Assembly: GCA_904419075.1 (NCBI GenBank)
Contig: CAJFQM010000007.1
Coordinates: 78,760-142,759, forward strand
Reading direction: 5' to 3'
From: an uncultured Clostridia bacterium
Lineage (GTDB): Bacteria; Bacillota; Clostridia; Christensenellales; Borkfalkiaceae
Length of the DNA stretch: 64,000 nucleotides
A model generated the notes under the pieces. That model saw only the letters and a program-made list of their open reading frames with translations, was not told the DNA's origin and searched no databases. Of the stretch, positions 45,581-54,283 are shown piece after piece. The stretch's first letter is position 1; each line of letters begins with the position of its first letter. The position numbers were made by a program, and so were the translations under genes.

Positions 45581-46774
45581 TTATCTCTTCTGCTCTTTGA
45601 ATTTTCGATTAAGAACAAACAAACCAAGGACAAGTATAATCGGGAATATGGTCGCGGTTAACAATCCTATTTGAAGATTTCCGCCCGCCATATCGGAAAT
45701 CCCTCCTACCATTGCGGGGCCTACGGTAGAGCCTAAATCTCCGGCCAAAGCTAAAAAGGCAAACATAGCCGTGCCGCCTTTCGGACACTTTCGGGAAGAA
45801 ATACTGATGGTACCCGGCCACATAATACCAACCGAAAAACCACACAACGCACAACCAGATAGACCGATGATCGGTAAAGCGGACAAAGATGCAGTCAAAT
45901 AGCAGATTGCACATAACGCGCCACACGCTAACATGGTTTTGGTCAAGTTCAGTTTCCCGCTCATTTTTCCATATAAGCTGCGAGATATTCCCATAAACGC
46001 CGCAAACAAACAGGGGCCCGCCAAATCTCCGACGGTTTTGGAAACACCCATTGCCGACTCTGTGAAAGCGGAAGCCCATTGCGCCATAGACGCTTCGGAT
46101 GCGCCGGAACATGCCATGAGCAGGATCAATAACCAAAACAGCGGTAATTTAAATAGTTGTCCGGGACGCATGCTCTCGCCCTCTTCCGTCAATCGTTCGA
46201 TAGGGCAGTTGATAAAATTGAATGCGTTGTATAATGGCACCGCCGCCCAAATCAATGTTAAAATCTTCCAGTTTTCTACGCCAAATACTGCAAAAAAGAA
46301 CGTTGAACCCAAAACCACGCCGACTGCCCCCCAGCAATAAAATGAGTGCAACAAACTCATCATGCCCTCTTTATTTTTAAAAGGACAGGCTTCGACAATA
46401 GGACTTATCAATACTTCGATCAGACCGCTGCCCATGGCATAGAGTACCACTGCGATCAAAATTCCTAAAAACGGGGCAGGGATTAGTTCCGGCAGAACGG
46501 TAAGCAGAACAAGCCCTGCCGCAGACAGTACCTGAGAGGAAATTACACAGAAACGATACCCAATTTTATCGACAAATTTAGTGGCCGCCAAATCGATCAG
46601 AAATTGTGTTAAGTAGAATGCAAGCGGAATTAGCGCAATTTTATCCAGACCGATTCCATAGCTGCTTTGGAATGTTAAAAACAAGAGAGGCGCGAAGTTT
46701 GCGGCTATAGCTTGGGTAACATATCCGATATAGCAAGCGATAAGAGTTTTTTTATATTTTCGATTTTCAGTCAT
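45581..46774 (-). CDS. MFS transporter
   Basis: 397 residues, about 12 membrane helices with the two-halves layout of the major facilitator superfamily; 'FVDKIGYRFCVISSQVLSAAG' is the loop 2-3 motif and 'SRSLYGKMSGKLNLTKTMLACG' its counterpart after helix 8. General type resembles sugar permeases (FucP-like). The ATG at 46774 lies one base after the stop of the DUF1349 gene (TGATATG), so translation is coupled. With the upstream AraC regulator this looks like a small uptake unit, substrate unknown. Confidence 0.88.
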   Translation of the reverse strand: MTENRKYKKTLIACYIGYVTQAIAANFAPLLFLTFQSSYGIGLDKIALIPLAFYLTQFLIDLAATKFVDKIGYRFCVISSQVLSAAGLVLLTVLPELIPAPFLGILIAVVLYAMGSGLIEVLISPIVEACPFKNKEGMMSLLHSFYCWGAVGVVLGSTFFFAVFGVENWKILTLIWAAVPLYNAFNFINCPIERLTEEGESMRPGQLFKLPLFWLLILLMACSGASEASMAQWASAFTESAMGVSKTVGDLAGPCLFAAFMGISRSLYGKMSGKLNLTKTMLACGALCAICYLTASLSALPIIGLSGCALCGFSVGIMWPGTISISSRKCPKGGTAMFAFLALAGDLGSTVGPAMVGGISDMAGGNLQIGLLTATIFPIILVLGLFVLNRKFKEQKR

Positions 46775-46775
46775 A

Positions 46776-47363
46776 TCACTTGCCCGCACGAATGTTCCGC
46801 TCTGTTCTTTTTTCAATGCTGAGATTTTTATACACTCGGATGCCTCCGTTTCCTACCGGAGCCTGCGCCCAAAGTCCAACTTTGATAACAGGATCTACAG
46901 GAAGAAGAAAATATCTCATCATATAGAAATTGATTCCGTCCACAGAGTAGTGAAAACTAAAGTTGTTGCCGCCCCGAAAGACCTGCCGCCAAACGGTCTT
47001 TCCCTCCAGATTGCAACCATTCGCATCATCGGAGTCTCCTTTTGTTACCACACTTACTGCTGCATGTGTACCAAAGTCAGTAAGTTCAAAACAGCATTTC
47101 GCCCAGCAGTTTTGATCTTTCATAACCATTACAGAGGCGGAATCGTAGGTGTCCTTAAAGTCATGGGAAACTTTTACCTTGAGAACGAAGTCTCCCTCCA
47201 TTTCCATGTAGTAATATGGAGTGTTGCATAATGACTCGGGAAGGACGCCTTCCTTACACTGGTCGAGGCTACTGCAGAAGAAATCGGTACGGGCGGGAGC
47301 CGTGATCTCAATCCTATCGCCCGTCTGCCGAATCGAGCTTTTATTTAACCACTTGAATTCCAT
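46776..47363 (-). CDS. DUF1349 domain protein
   Basis: 195 residues covering one DUF1349 (concanavalin-like jelly-roll) domain: 'CNTPYYYMEMEGDFVLKVKVSHDF', 'DSASVMVMKDQNCWAKCCFEL', 'SFHYSVDGINFYMMRYFLL' and 'VKVGLWAQAPVGNGGIRVY'-like end. No signal peptide. Members often sit beside sugar transporters and may bind or process a sugar. AGGTGG precedes the start. Middle gene of AraC - DUF1349 - MFS. Confidence 0.88.
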   Translation of the reverse strand: MEFKWLNKSSIRQTGDRIEITAPARTDFFCSSLDQCKEGVLPESLCNTPYYYMEMEGDFVLKVKVSHDFKDTYDSASVMVMKDQNCWAKCCFELTDFGTHAAVSVVTKGDSDDANGCNLEGKTVWRQVFRGGNNFSFHYSVDGINFYMMRYFLLPVDPVIKVGLWAQAPVGNGGIRVYKNLSIEKRTERNIRAGK

Positions 47364-47448
47364 GATGAACCACCTTTACATTAACGTTTAAGTATATTAT
47401 ATCATCAGTCCAAAAAAAGTAAAGGCACTATATCGTCGAACATAAGCA

Positions 47449-48339
47449 CTATTTACCCAAAAAGCGGATCCGACCGGGTGTATATCCGTAAACCTGCTTG
47501 AACTGGCGGCTGAAATAATTTACCGAATGAAAACCGCAACAGTCGCTAATTTCCTGAAGAGTCAGGGTCTCATCGCCGAGCATCCTGCACGCAATCTGAA
47601 GTCGATATTGAATAAGCGCATTCACAGGTGAGCATCCCATATAAGCGTTAAAACAACGCCCTGCTTCGCTGCAACTGATATTGGCGGCTCCGGCAATATC
47701 TTCGAGAGTAACAATTTCAGAATAATGCTTATAGATATATGAGAGCATCTTTTGAAGACGTATTTGTGCATTGATATTTATGCGTGTCGCCTCAAATTTA
47801 GGTAAAGATTCAAAATTCGAAAAAATAAGCTCAAATATACGATTGAGTTCACGCTGAACAGCCATTTCGTAACACAAGCCACGTTCTTGCATTTGACGGT
47901 AAATATTTTTAGCCGAATCATTTACCGCACCGTGCCAACCATTTTGCCCCTTAAACACAATAAAAGGCAATGTATTACAGTATTCTATGGGATAAATATA
48001 TTTTTTATAGATTGCACTGTTTTCAGTTGCAATCACTTCGCCAGAAAAAACGATATTTGGCATCGGATCAGAATCATTGCCAGACACCTGTTTTATTCTA
48101 TGCAGTATATTTTTGTTGACAAATATGCTGTCGCCGGCCTCAAGTTTAATGTGTTGCCTACCAACCTGAAAGTCTAAAACACCGCTCATCGCAGTGGCAA
48201 TTTCAAAATCAGGATGCCAATGCAAAGGGCTGATTCGGTTTATCAGTGTGGCAAGTTCCTCATAAAAATAGGAAACAGGAAAAACTTTGCCTTCACGAGG
48301 AATTTGTTCTCGCAGTTGATGATCAAGTGTTATCGACAT
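47449..48339 (-). CDS. AraC-family regulator with cupin sensor
   Basis: 296 residues. N-terminal cupin domain ('SPLHWHPDFEIATAMSGVLDF', 'LEAGDSIFVNKNILHRIKQV') and C-terminal double helix-turn-helix ('VTLEDIAGAANISCSEAGRCF', 'LTLQEISDCCGFHSVNYFSRQFKQVYG'). It is expected to bind a sugar and activate the DUF1349/MFS genes that follow on the same strand after an 85-base gap with its own promoter region. GGAG precedes the start. Confidence 0.93.
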   Translation of the reverse strand: MSITLDHQLREQIPREGKVFPVSYFYEELATLINRISPLHWHPDFEIATAMSGVLDFQVGRQHIKLEAGDSIFVNKNILHRIKQVSGNDSDPMPNIVFSGEVIATENSAIYKKYIYPIEYCNTLPFIVFKGQNGWHGAVNDSAKNIYRQMQERGLCYEMAVQRELNRIFELIFSNFESLPKFEATRININAQIRLQKMLSYIYKHYSEIVTLEDIAGAANISCSEAGRCFNAYMGCSPVNALIQYRLQIACRMLGDETLTLQEISDCCGFHSVNYFSRQFKQVYGYTPGRIRFLGK

Positions 48340-48606
48340 TATTCTTTACTCCAAGCCAACGGGTTACCGTTTACTCTCTATCATACTTATTATCTATCTC
48401 ACATTTCAACAACATTATATCAGATTTTTTGTCCTGTTGCAAGCTTGTCATATTGCTATAATTATAATCACAACGAAAAAATTATTAGGGTGAAAAATAT
48501 GTTGACTGGCACCTTTTGATGAAAGAATTTGGCGATTGGAAAATGCTTGCCAAAGCATCTACAGGCTATGCCAACGACAATAATTTCTTGTTCTGAAAAT
48601 ATAAAT

Positions 48607-48646
48607 AATAAGAGCCTGAATCAAATATTTGATTCAGGCTCTTATT
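48607..48646. terminator. 40-bp perfect palindrome, probable terminator
   Basis: Two 20-base arms with no spacer (left arm AATAAGAGCCTGAATCAAAT). It lies at the end of the broken element gene; a coding remnant ('KEFGDWKMLAKASTGYANDN', plus strand, about 48519-48597) stops just before it. Confidence 0.6.
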
Positions 48647-49196
48647 GGCTTTACGAGGTGAAACAATAAAAAGTGTCCATAAAAATATGTGACAGTTACG
48701 AAATAATTAAATTCCTGTAAATTCGCTTTGCGGGTGAAGCGTATCCGCCGACAAATCAAATTTCTCTTTTTGCGCCGCAAGTTTGCCTCGACATAATTTA
48801 TCGTTGCCTGTTCGTTCCTGAAATACGGTCGCATCCCTTTCATTAATTTTCCTTTTGTTCTTTTTTCGTTACATACCCGGTATCGTCATAGATTTTATTA
48901 AACAGTTCTTTCCTCGTCATTTTGTGGGTTGTTTTAGGCGCTTCTTTCGCCTGTGGCGGCGTGTTTTCTATCGGCGCGACAACTTCTCCACGGTCCTCAT
49001 TTTCCTCGCTTTCAGCCGCAGCAGGCACGCTGTCAATCTTCGAGCCAACCATATTTTGTTGCGGCGGTTCTATTTCTTCCACGACCTCGATTTCCGTTTC
49101 TTTCGGGCGCGGTCTGCGGGGCTTTGGTTTCGTGGTGTGCGGGATTGCTATATAATGGCTCCCGTCGTGGTAGATTTTCGTTTCTTCGTACCACAT
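48634..49196 (-). pseudogene. Broken element protein ('GSHxIAIPHT' replication-type), copy 2
   Basis: Start at 49196 has AGGAGG upstream: 'MWYEETKIYHDGSHYIAIPHT', a Pro/Glu-rich linker, then 'MTRKELFNKIYDDTGYVTKKEQKEN' to a stop at 48843, directly followed in another frame by 'KGMRPYFRNEQATINYVEANL' and 'LICRRIRFTRKANLQEFNYFVTVTYFYG', after which the gene ends. Intact relatives continue with the HxH-containing replication domain seen in copy 1, so this copy is frameshifted and C-terminally truncated. Confidence 0.75.
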
Positions 49197-49282
49197 ACCT
49201 ACCTCCTGATTTTTTATATTCGTCGCTATTGACATTTTTTTTCTTTTTTGCTATACTGATATTGAAAACGAAGTGCAACGCT

Positions 49283-49477
49283 ATGAATCGTATCGAATTA
49301 TTGCAAACCACGGCGAATACTTTGCTTAATAACAAAAACAGGACCATCAGCGCAGATGAATATCTTACCCTGATTTCCTCAGCAAAAACGCAGGAGGAAA
49401 AGGATTTTTATACGCAAATATATAATTATCTCCTAGGTAAAAAGCAACAAGAAGTAATTGCTCATGAAAAGTATTAA
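49283..49477 (+). CDS. Small protein upstream of the zeta-type gene, possible antitoxin
   Basis: 64 residues: 'MNRIELLQTTANTLLNNKNR', 'SADEYLTLISSAKTQEEKDFYTQIYNYLLGKKQQE'. Helical and charged. Its last codons overlap the zeta-type start (49464) by 14 bases in another frame, the coupling expected of an antitoxin-toxin pair. Similarity to known epsilon antitoxins cannot be judged by eye. The gene itself is intact although the partner is broken. Confidence 0.6.
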   Translation: MNRIELLQTTANTLLNNKNRTISADEYLTLISSAKTQEEKDFYTQIYNYLLGKKQQEVIAHEKY

Positions 49478-50044
49478 AAAATTTACTATCTTCGCCGGAG
49501 TTAACGGCGCAGGAAAAAGCACGCTGTTTTCCACGGAAGCAGAAGACAATCTCGGCATACGCTTGAACTCGGACGAAATTCTGCACTCTCTCGGACTCGA
49601 TTGGGCGGATCCCAACGCGCAAATTCTTGCGGGAAAACAACTCTTGCGATTGCAAAAAGACTGTTTGGAAAAAGGTCTTTCCTTTAATCAGGAAATCACG
49701 TGAGCGGCATCACCATTTTAAGAACCATTAGCCAAACGAAAGAACTCGGCTATTCTATACACCTGCGTTATGTCGGTGTGGAGTCCCCCTAAATCGCCAA
49801 AGAACGGGTAAGAAAACGCATCGAGTTAGGCGGACACGGTGTTACAGGCGAAACTATCGAACGCAGATTTATCAAATCAAAAGAAAATTTCCTTAAAATT
49901 TATCCGCTTTGCGATACCGTGATTATTTATGACAATACGGTATCCATGATATCCGTTGCGACAATCATCAACGGCAAACTCGAACATACGGGTTCCCAAG
50001 TCGATTGGGTGGAGCGTCTGTTGCAAAAACTGCATCTCGTTTGA
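49464..50044 (+). pseudogene. Broken zeta-type toxin (UDP-sugar kinase fold)
   Basis: Starts 'MKSIKKFTIFAGVNGAGKST' with the P-loop, then 'IRLNSDEILHSLGLDWADPN' and 'CLEKGLSFNQEIT', and hits TGA at 49702 through a one-base loss. The next frame continues 'TILRTISQTKELGYSIHLRYVGVESP', an in-frame TAA near 49792, and 'RVRKRIELGGHGVTGETIERRFIKSKENF' to 50044, matching the rest of the family. Zeta toxins phosphorylate UDP-GlcNAc. Two lesions, so inactive. Confidence 0.88.
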
Positions 50045-50063
50045 CTTCAATATCAAATATCTC

Positions 50064-50090
50064 AACCGCGGTTACACGCCGCGGTTTTTT
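50064..50090 (+). terminator. Terminator of the zeta-type unit
   Basis: AACCGCGG / CCGCGGTT stem followed by TTTT. Confidence 0.8.
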
Positions 50091-50095
50091 ATTTT

Positions 50096-50680
50096 TTACG
50101 CCGAGCGTCCCTCCCCGCGACTATCTTCGGCGTTTCCATACAATCCGTTAATGAAATAGCTGTTCTGCGATTTCAGTTCCTCTACGCTTGCCTTTGACGT
50201 CCTGTACTCCAAATAATCCCTTAACCCCACTTTCGTTTTTAATGCCAAATCGTTGAAATAATCCGAAAAACAATCCGTTGAAAATCTGTCCCTGTAAATT
50301 TTATAGTCCGCCAAATAATACCGTTTCTTTTCTATCTTCCCGTCCTGCGTTCCCCGTTCCTTTTCTATGGATAACACGCTATATCAAAAACGGTTATAAA
50401 GCCGCTCGTTCCTCTTATAAATCCAACCCACGACGCTTTTCAATAAATAGACAAGCAGCGTATTGTCCCCGCGCCGATACCGGAAATCATAATACAGCCG
50501 CATAAACCTCGAAAACGCGATGCACGTGAGCATATCCTCTATGGTATAAAACGGCAAAGCCATCTTCGGCTTTCCGTTGCCCGAAATCGTCAGAATATCG
50601 CACAAGTCCCGCGCGTCCGCGCCCCAGCTCTCCGCACGCTGTTCGTCCGTGATGACCTTGATAAACGGATAATTATCCAC
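50096..50680 (-). pseudogene. Unidentified gene interrupted by an in-frame TGA
   Basis: One continuous frame of 195 codons from 50680 (MDNYPFIKVITDEQRAESWG...) with a single TGA at 50386-50384, after 'KRNERLYNRF' and before 'YSVLSIEKERG'. Both halves have the same style (aromatic, charged), so a nonsense mutation in one gene is the simplest reading. No family recognised. It abuts a fragment of an integrase at 50697, so its own 5' part may also be missing. Confidence 0.5.
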
Positions 50681-50696
50681 CGTCGCCGCAAGGGCA

Positions 50697-50807
50697 GGTC
50701 ATTCCCGCACCAGCACCACCAGCGATATTTACAGCCATTTTATCAAAACCAGCGACGAAAATGCGGCCGACGCTCTCGATAACTTTTTCAACCATAAAAA
50801 CAGCTAA
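50697..50807 (+). pseudogene. C-terminal tail of a tyrosine integrase
   Basis: 36 codons reading GHSRTSTTSDIYSHFIKTSD, then 'ENAADALDNFFNHKNS', the standard end of phage/ICE integrases with the His of box II and the nucleophile Tyr in DIYSH. Everything upstream is gone; the break lies within about 15 bases of the next gene. Confidence 0.82.
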
Positions 50808-50817
50808 GGAGTTTATC

Positions 50818-51728
50818 ATGTACTTACCCAGATTAAGGAAAATTTCAGACGTTTTAACGCAAATGCACGCAACTGATCCCGATACCGTCATCACAAGACA
50901 TTTTATCGAATCGCTTATTCATTCGGGACAGCTCACAGCTCTCAAATACGGCGACGCCTGGCTCGTCAATCTTGACGAACTCTATCTGCTCTTGTCAGCA
51001 GAAAAACCCGACGATACCGAGATTGCAGACGATCACGTTCCCAATGAAAGAATCATGCTGACTTCCGGTGAAATTTACCGAGCCTTTTTGGAAAACGATC
51101 CTCAAACCATCGTCCGCAAACCTAATCTACGACGCTTTGTTCAGCAATACGGGATTCACCATTTTATTCTTAACGATAAACGGATTATTGATTTCCCTGC
51201 TTTCGCGGCAGCCGTAAACCCTAAAGCCATAAAGCACCATAGGAGCCAACCGCGATTGAGAGCGCACGACGACGCCGTTTTCGATTTCAAACGCCTTCAC
51301 CCCATCTTCACGTTTCTTTGCAAGTGATTGAACAGCAGCTTTGCTCTCCCGAAGTCTTTTCTATAAAAAACGGCAACCGCTGGATTATTAATTACGAAGA
51401 ACTCGAACTTGCCATCATTAAAGCTGTAAATGAACTCCCGGACGACAAACCCTTGCCACCCCCCTATAAAAAAGATAAGAAGGTCAGAATCTTTGCAAAT
51501 CCCGTCAACATCAAAAAATTCTCGAAAGGAAAATACACTTTCAAATTCAAATACGCCGTAGTTGAATATTTGTTGACCCATACGCTGACTTACAAAGAAC
51601 TCGTTATAAAATTCTGGGGCATACAAAGCCGAAAAAAGATTCAAGCTCGCATACGACTTGTCCAAGAATGGGAGAAAACCTATACAACAAAAGGGAAACA
51701 AGGCTTAATGACAGATACCGATATATAA
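50818..51728 (+). pseudogene. Triple excisionase-like module protein, frameshifted
   Basis: Two overlapping frames (50818-51327 and 51318-51728) join at a C-run near 51303. Three modules of one kind follow each other: 'TRHFIESLIHSGQLTALKYGDAWLVNLDEL' (about residues 27-56), 'RKPNLRRFVQQYGIHHFILNDKRIIDFPAF' (about 100-130) and, in the second frame, 'HVSLQVIEQQLCSPEVFSIKNGNRWIINYEEL'. These resemble winged-helix excisionase/MerR-like DNA-binding domains. A Lys-rich 80-residue C-terminal part follows. It starts ten bases after the integrase tail, the position of an excisionase or directionality factor. Confidence 0.6.
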
Positions 51729-51759
51729 AAAAATCCGCTCATGTAAGAGCGGATTTTTT
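51727..51759 (+). terminator. Terminator after the excisionase-like gene
   Basis: AAAAATCCGCTC / GAGCGGATTTTTT stem. Confidence 0.85.
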
Positions 51760-51907
51760 ATGTTTCACGCAAAAGAAATACCTCATATCCATATTTTCCG
51801 CCATAAAAATTTACACTTTGAAAAAAGCAAATTTTCATATTAACATGGTGAATTTCAACATAAAACAAAAAAATAACACTAAAATCATGTGAAATTAGTG
51901 TTATTTT

Positions 51908-51983
51908 TGGTGTGTCCGCCGGGGCTCGAACCCGGACCGAAGGCGTCGGAGGCCTTTATGGTATCCAATTCCACTACGGGCAC
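51908..51983 (-). tRNA. tRNA-Arg(CCG)
   Basis: Complete minus-strand tRNA: anticodon stem AAGGC/GCCTT with loop CTCCGAC (anticodon CCG), T-arm CCGGG-TTCGAGC-CCCGG, encoded CCA. Acceptor GTGCCCG/CGGACAC has one C-A mismatch at the fourth pair, possibly left when an integrating element replaced the 3' part. The island lies beyond its 3' end. Confidence 0.92.
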
Positions 51984-52284
51984 ATTTCTGTATCGTATTC
52001 TCCTAACATCGAAGAAGCGCCGCATATCGTTTAACCGCAACCAATATGCCGCGAGCCGCTTTCTTCGTCTGTCCGAAGCGACATTTCTCCCCGCAACAAA
52101 TCCGATTTCGGTTTTCCTCCGCCGTTTTTCTCCGATTTATTCCGCCGAAAAAAATGTACGGTTATATTTTACTCTTTTTTACTTCCTTTTTGCAAGCGTT
52201 TATGCTATAATATTTCAAAAAAGTAAAAAATTTTTTTGCCGCAATCGGATTTTCCTTCCGTGCGGCGAAAAAGGCGGTAATTTT
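51984..52284. other. Intergenic region between tRNA-Arg and mnmA
   Basis: No gene seen. A TGCTATAAT extended -10 box (about 52201-52210) probably serves mnmA on the plus strand; the tRNA-Arg promoter must lie in the first 60 bases on the minus strand. Confidence 0.5.
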
Positions 52285-53370
52285 ATGGCAGAAACGGTAG
52301 TCGTCGGATTGAGCGGCGGCGTGGACAGTTCGGTTGCGGCGCTCCTTCTGAAAGAGCAGGGCTTCAACGTCATCGGGTTATATATGTTAAATTGGGAGGA
52401 AAGCGACGACAGCGGTCGATGCACGGCCGAAGAAGACTTCGCGGACGTGCGGCGCGTCTGTTCTTTGCTGAATATCCCCTACTATACGGTCAATTTTTCA
52501 AAAGAGTATCTCGACAGAGTCTTTTCCTATTTCCTCGCCGAATACAAGGCGGGCAGAACACCGAATCCCGACGTGCTCTGCAACCGGGAAATCAAATTCG
52601 GCCCCTTTCTCGAAGAGGCCGAAAAGCTGGGCGCAGATTATATCGCCACGGGACACTATTGCAAAATTTCTCATGAAAACGGTATCCACAGGCTCCTGAA
52701 AGCCGCGGATCAGAACAAAGATCAAACCTATTTCCTCAATCAGCTTTCCCAGCGTCAGCTGAAAAACGTCCTTTTCCCCTTACAGGATATCCAAAAGCCC
52801 GAAGTCAGAAAAATCGCGCTCGAAAACGGTCTCGCCACGGCGAAAAAAAAGGACAGCACGGGAATCTGCTTCATCGGAGAGCGCAACTTCCGAAAATTCC
52901 TCAGCTCTTACCTGCCCGCCCAAAAAGGTAAAATCCTCGACCTGACGGGAAAACAGGTCGGCGAACACATGGGGCTTATGTACTATACTTTGGGGCAAAG
53001 GCGCGGATTAGACCTCGGAGGAATTAAAGGAGAAACGGAACAGGGGCGCTGGTTTGTCGTGAAAAAGGACCTCGAAAACAATGTTTTATACGTCTCTCAC
53101 GGCGACGAGTCCCCTCTGTATTCCAAATCCTGCGAGGTGAGCGGCTTCAACTGGATTCCCTTCCCCCCGAACGAGCGGGAATTCTCCTGCACGGCAAAAT
53201 TCCGTTATCGCCAGCCCGACCAGCAGGTTCGCGTAAAGATAAAGGAGGACGGAAATCTTCACATCAGTTTTGAAGAACCGCAAAGAGCGGTCACGGAAGG
53301 TCAGTACGCCGTTTTATACCGAGGCGAAGAATGTCTCGGCGGCGGCGTCATCGAGAGCGCGGAGTATTGA
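52285..53370 (+). CDS. mnmA: tRNA-specific 2-thiouridylase MnmA
   Basis: 361 residues from the ATG at 52285 (AAGGCGG upstream). PP-loop '[21 protein letters not shown]' near the N-terminus, first catalytic Cys in '[15 protein letters not shown]' (about 100), second Cys in '[18 protein letters not shown]' (about 197) and the C-terminal beta barrel ('[16 protein letters not shown]'). It makes s2U at wobble position 34 of tRNA-Lys, -Glu and -Gln. Its 3' end overlaps the convergent ABC permease gene by 23 bases. Confidence 0.96.
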   Translation: MAETVVVGLSGGVDSSVAALLLKEQGFNVIGLYMLNWEESDDSGRCTAEEDFADVRRVCSLLNIPYYTVNFSKEYLDRVFSYFLAEYKAGRTPNPDVLCNREIKFGPFLEEAEKLGADYIATGHYCKISHENGIHRLLKAADQNKDQTYFLNQLSQRQLKNVLFPLQDIQKPEVRKIALENGLATAKKKDSTGICFIGERNFRKFLSSYLPAQKGKILDLTGKQVGEHMGLMYYTLGQRRGLDLGGIKGETEQGRWFVVKKDLENNVLYVSHGDESPLYSKSCEVSGFNWIPFPPNEREFSCTAKFRYRQPDQQVRVKIKEDGNLHISFEEPQRAVTEGQYAVLYRGEECLGGGVIESAEY

Positions 53371-54283
53371 GCTTTCCGCGCTTTTTCCGTCTCGCGGAAA
53401 AATGCACGATCAGGTAATACGCCGCGACGAGCAGGATGACCGAGCCGCCGAGCACGGCGACACAAACGGCGGGAGAGACGGAGTTCCCGAAGAAATACAA
53501 ATTGAAATCGAACGCGTCGCGAAGCGCGGAAACCGCTTCCGCCGGCGCGTATTTTGCTATTTCCTCCACCGCTCCGCCCATGAAAAAGCGGCGGAACAAT
53601 ACCGTCCCGTAAGTTCCGGGAATAAACATCACGAAATTGCGGATCCCCGCGGCAAACTGGGAAATAGGCATATACGCTCCGCAGAGAAACCCGTACATGG
53701 AGGAAGCGATGGTGGCGGCGGCTCCGGCGGCGCCCTCCGTTTTCAAAAACGTTTCCACGATCACCGCGAGCAAGGCTCCGAACGCGGTACAAAGCACGAG
53801 ATTTCCCAAGATAAGAAGCACGTCCGCCGCGGTCAAATACCAGCCGCAGACGGCGATATAGACAAGTCCGATCGCCAGACAGACCAGACAGACCAAAAGC
53901 GTGGAAAATATCGTGGCGAGAAAATAGCTCCACGAGAGGACGCTCGATTTCACGGGAGCGACGAGAAAATCGTCGATGCGCTTTTTCGCCTTATCCGAAA
54001 CCATGACCGTCTGCGAGCAAAACGCCAGCGTTACGGACGAAACGCCCAAAATAGAGGAAATCAGCCACCCCGCGACAAACCCGTTCACCAATTTATCGGG
54101 AAGTTCTATATCGGGAAGTGCCGAGGTCAAAGACGATACATATACGGAACGCAAAAAGGTCGCAAACAAAACGACGAGAATCAGCGGCGTGATGAGCGAC
54201 ATGAAAAAAGTCTGTTTGTCCTTGAAATATAATTTGATGTGTCTCGCCGTCAGACAGCGAAGATCCGTCAGGTCTTTACGCAT
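53348..54283 (-). CDS. ABC-2 type transporter permease
   Basis: 311 residues with six membrane helices: first at about 30-50 ('[20 protein letters not shown]'), then '[24 protein letters not shown]', and the ABC2 core '[20 protein letters not shown]', '[22 protein letters not shown]'. It overlaps the ATPase gene by eight bases. Together they form an exporter of the drug/lipid class. Third gene of the TetR operon. Confidence 0.9.
   Translation of the reverse strand: MRKDLTDLRCLTARHIKLYFKDKQTFFMSLITPLILVVLFATFLRSVYVSSLTSALPDIELPDKLVNGFVAGWLISSILGVSSVTLAFCSQTVMVSDKAKKRIDDFLVAPVKSSVLSWSYFLATIFSTLLVCLVCLAIGLVYIAVCGWYLTAADVLLILGNLVLCTAFGALLAVIVETFLKTEGAAGAAATIASSMYGFLCGAYMPISQFAAGIRNFVMFIPGTYGTVLFRRFFMGGAVEEIAKYAPAEAVSALRDAFDFNLYFFGNSVSPAVCVAVLGGSVILLVAAYYLIVHFSARRKKRGKLNTPRSR

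Noticed and set aside
53270..54232. 320-codon plus-strand frame over the ABC permease
   Set aside because: Charged shadow of membrane-protein coding sequence.
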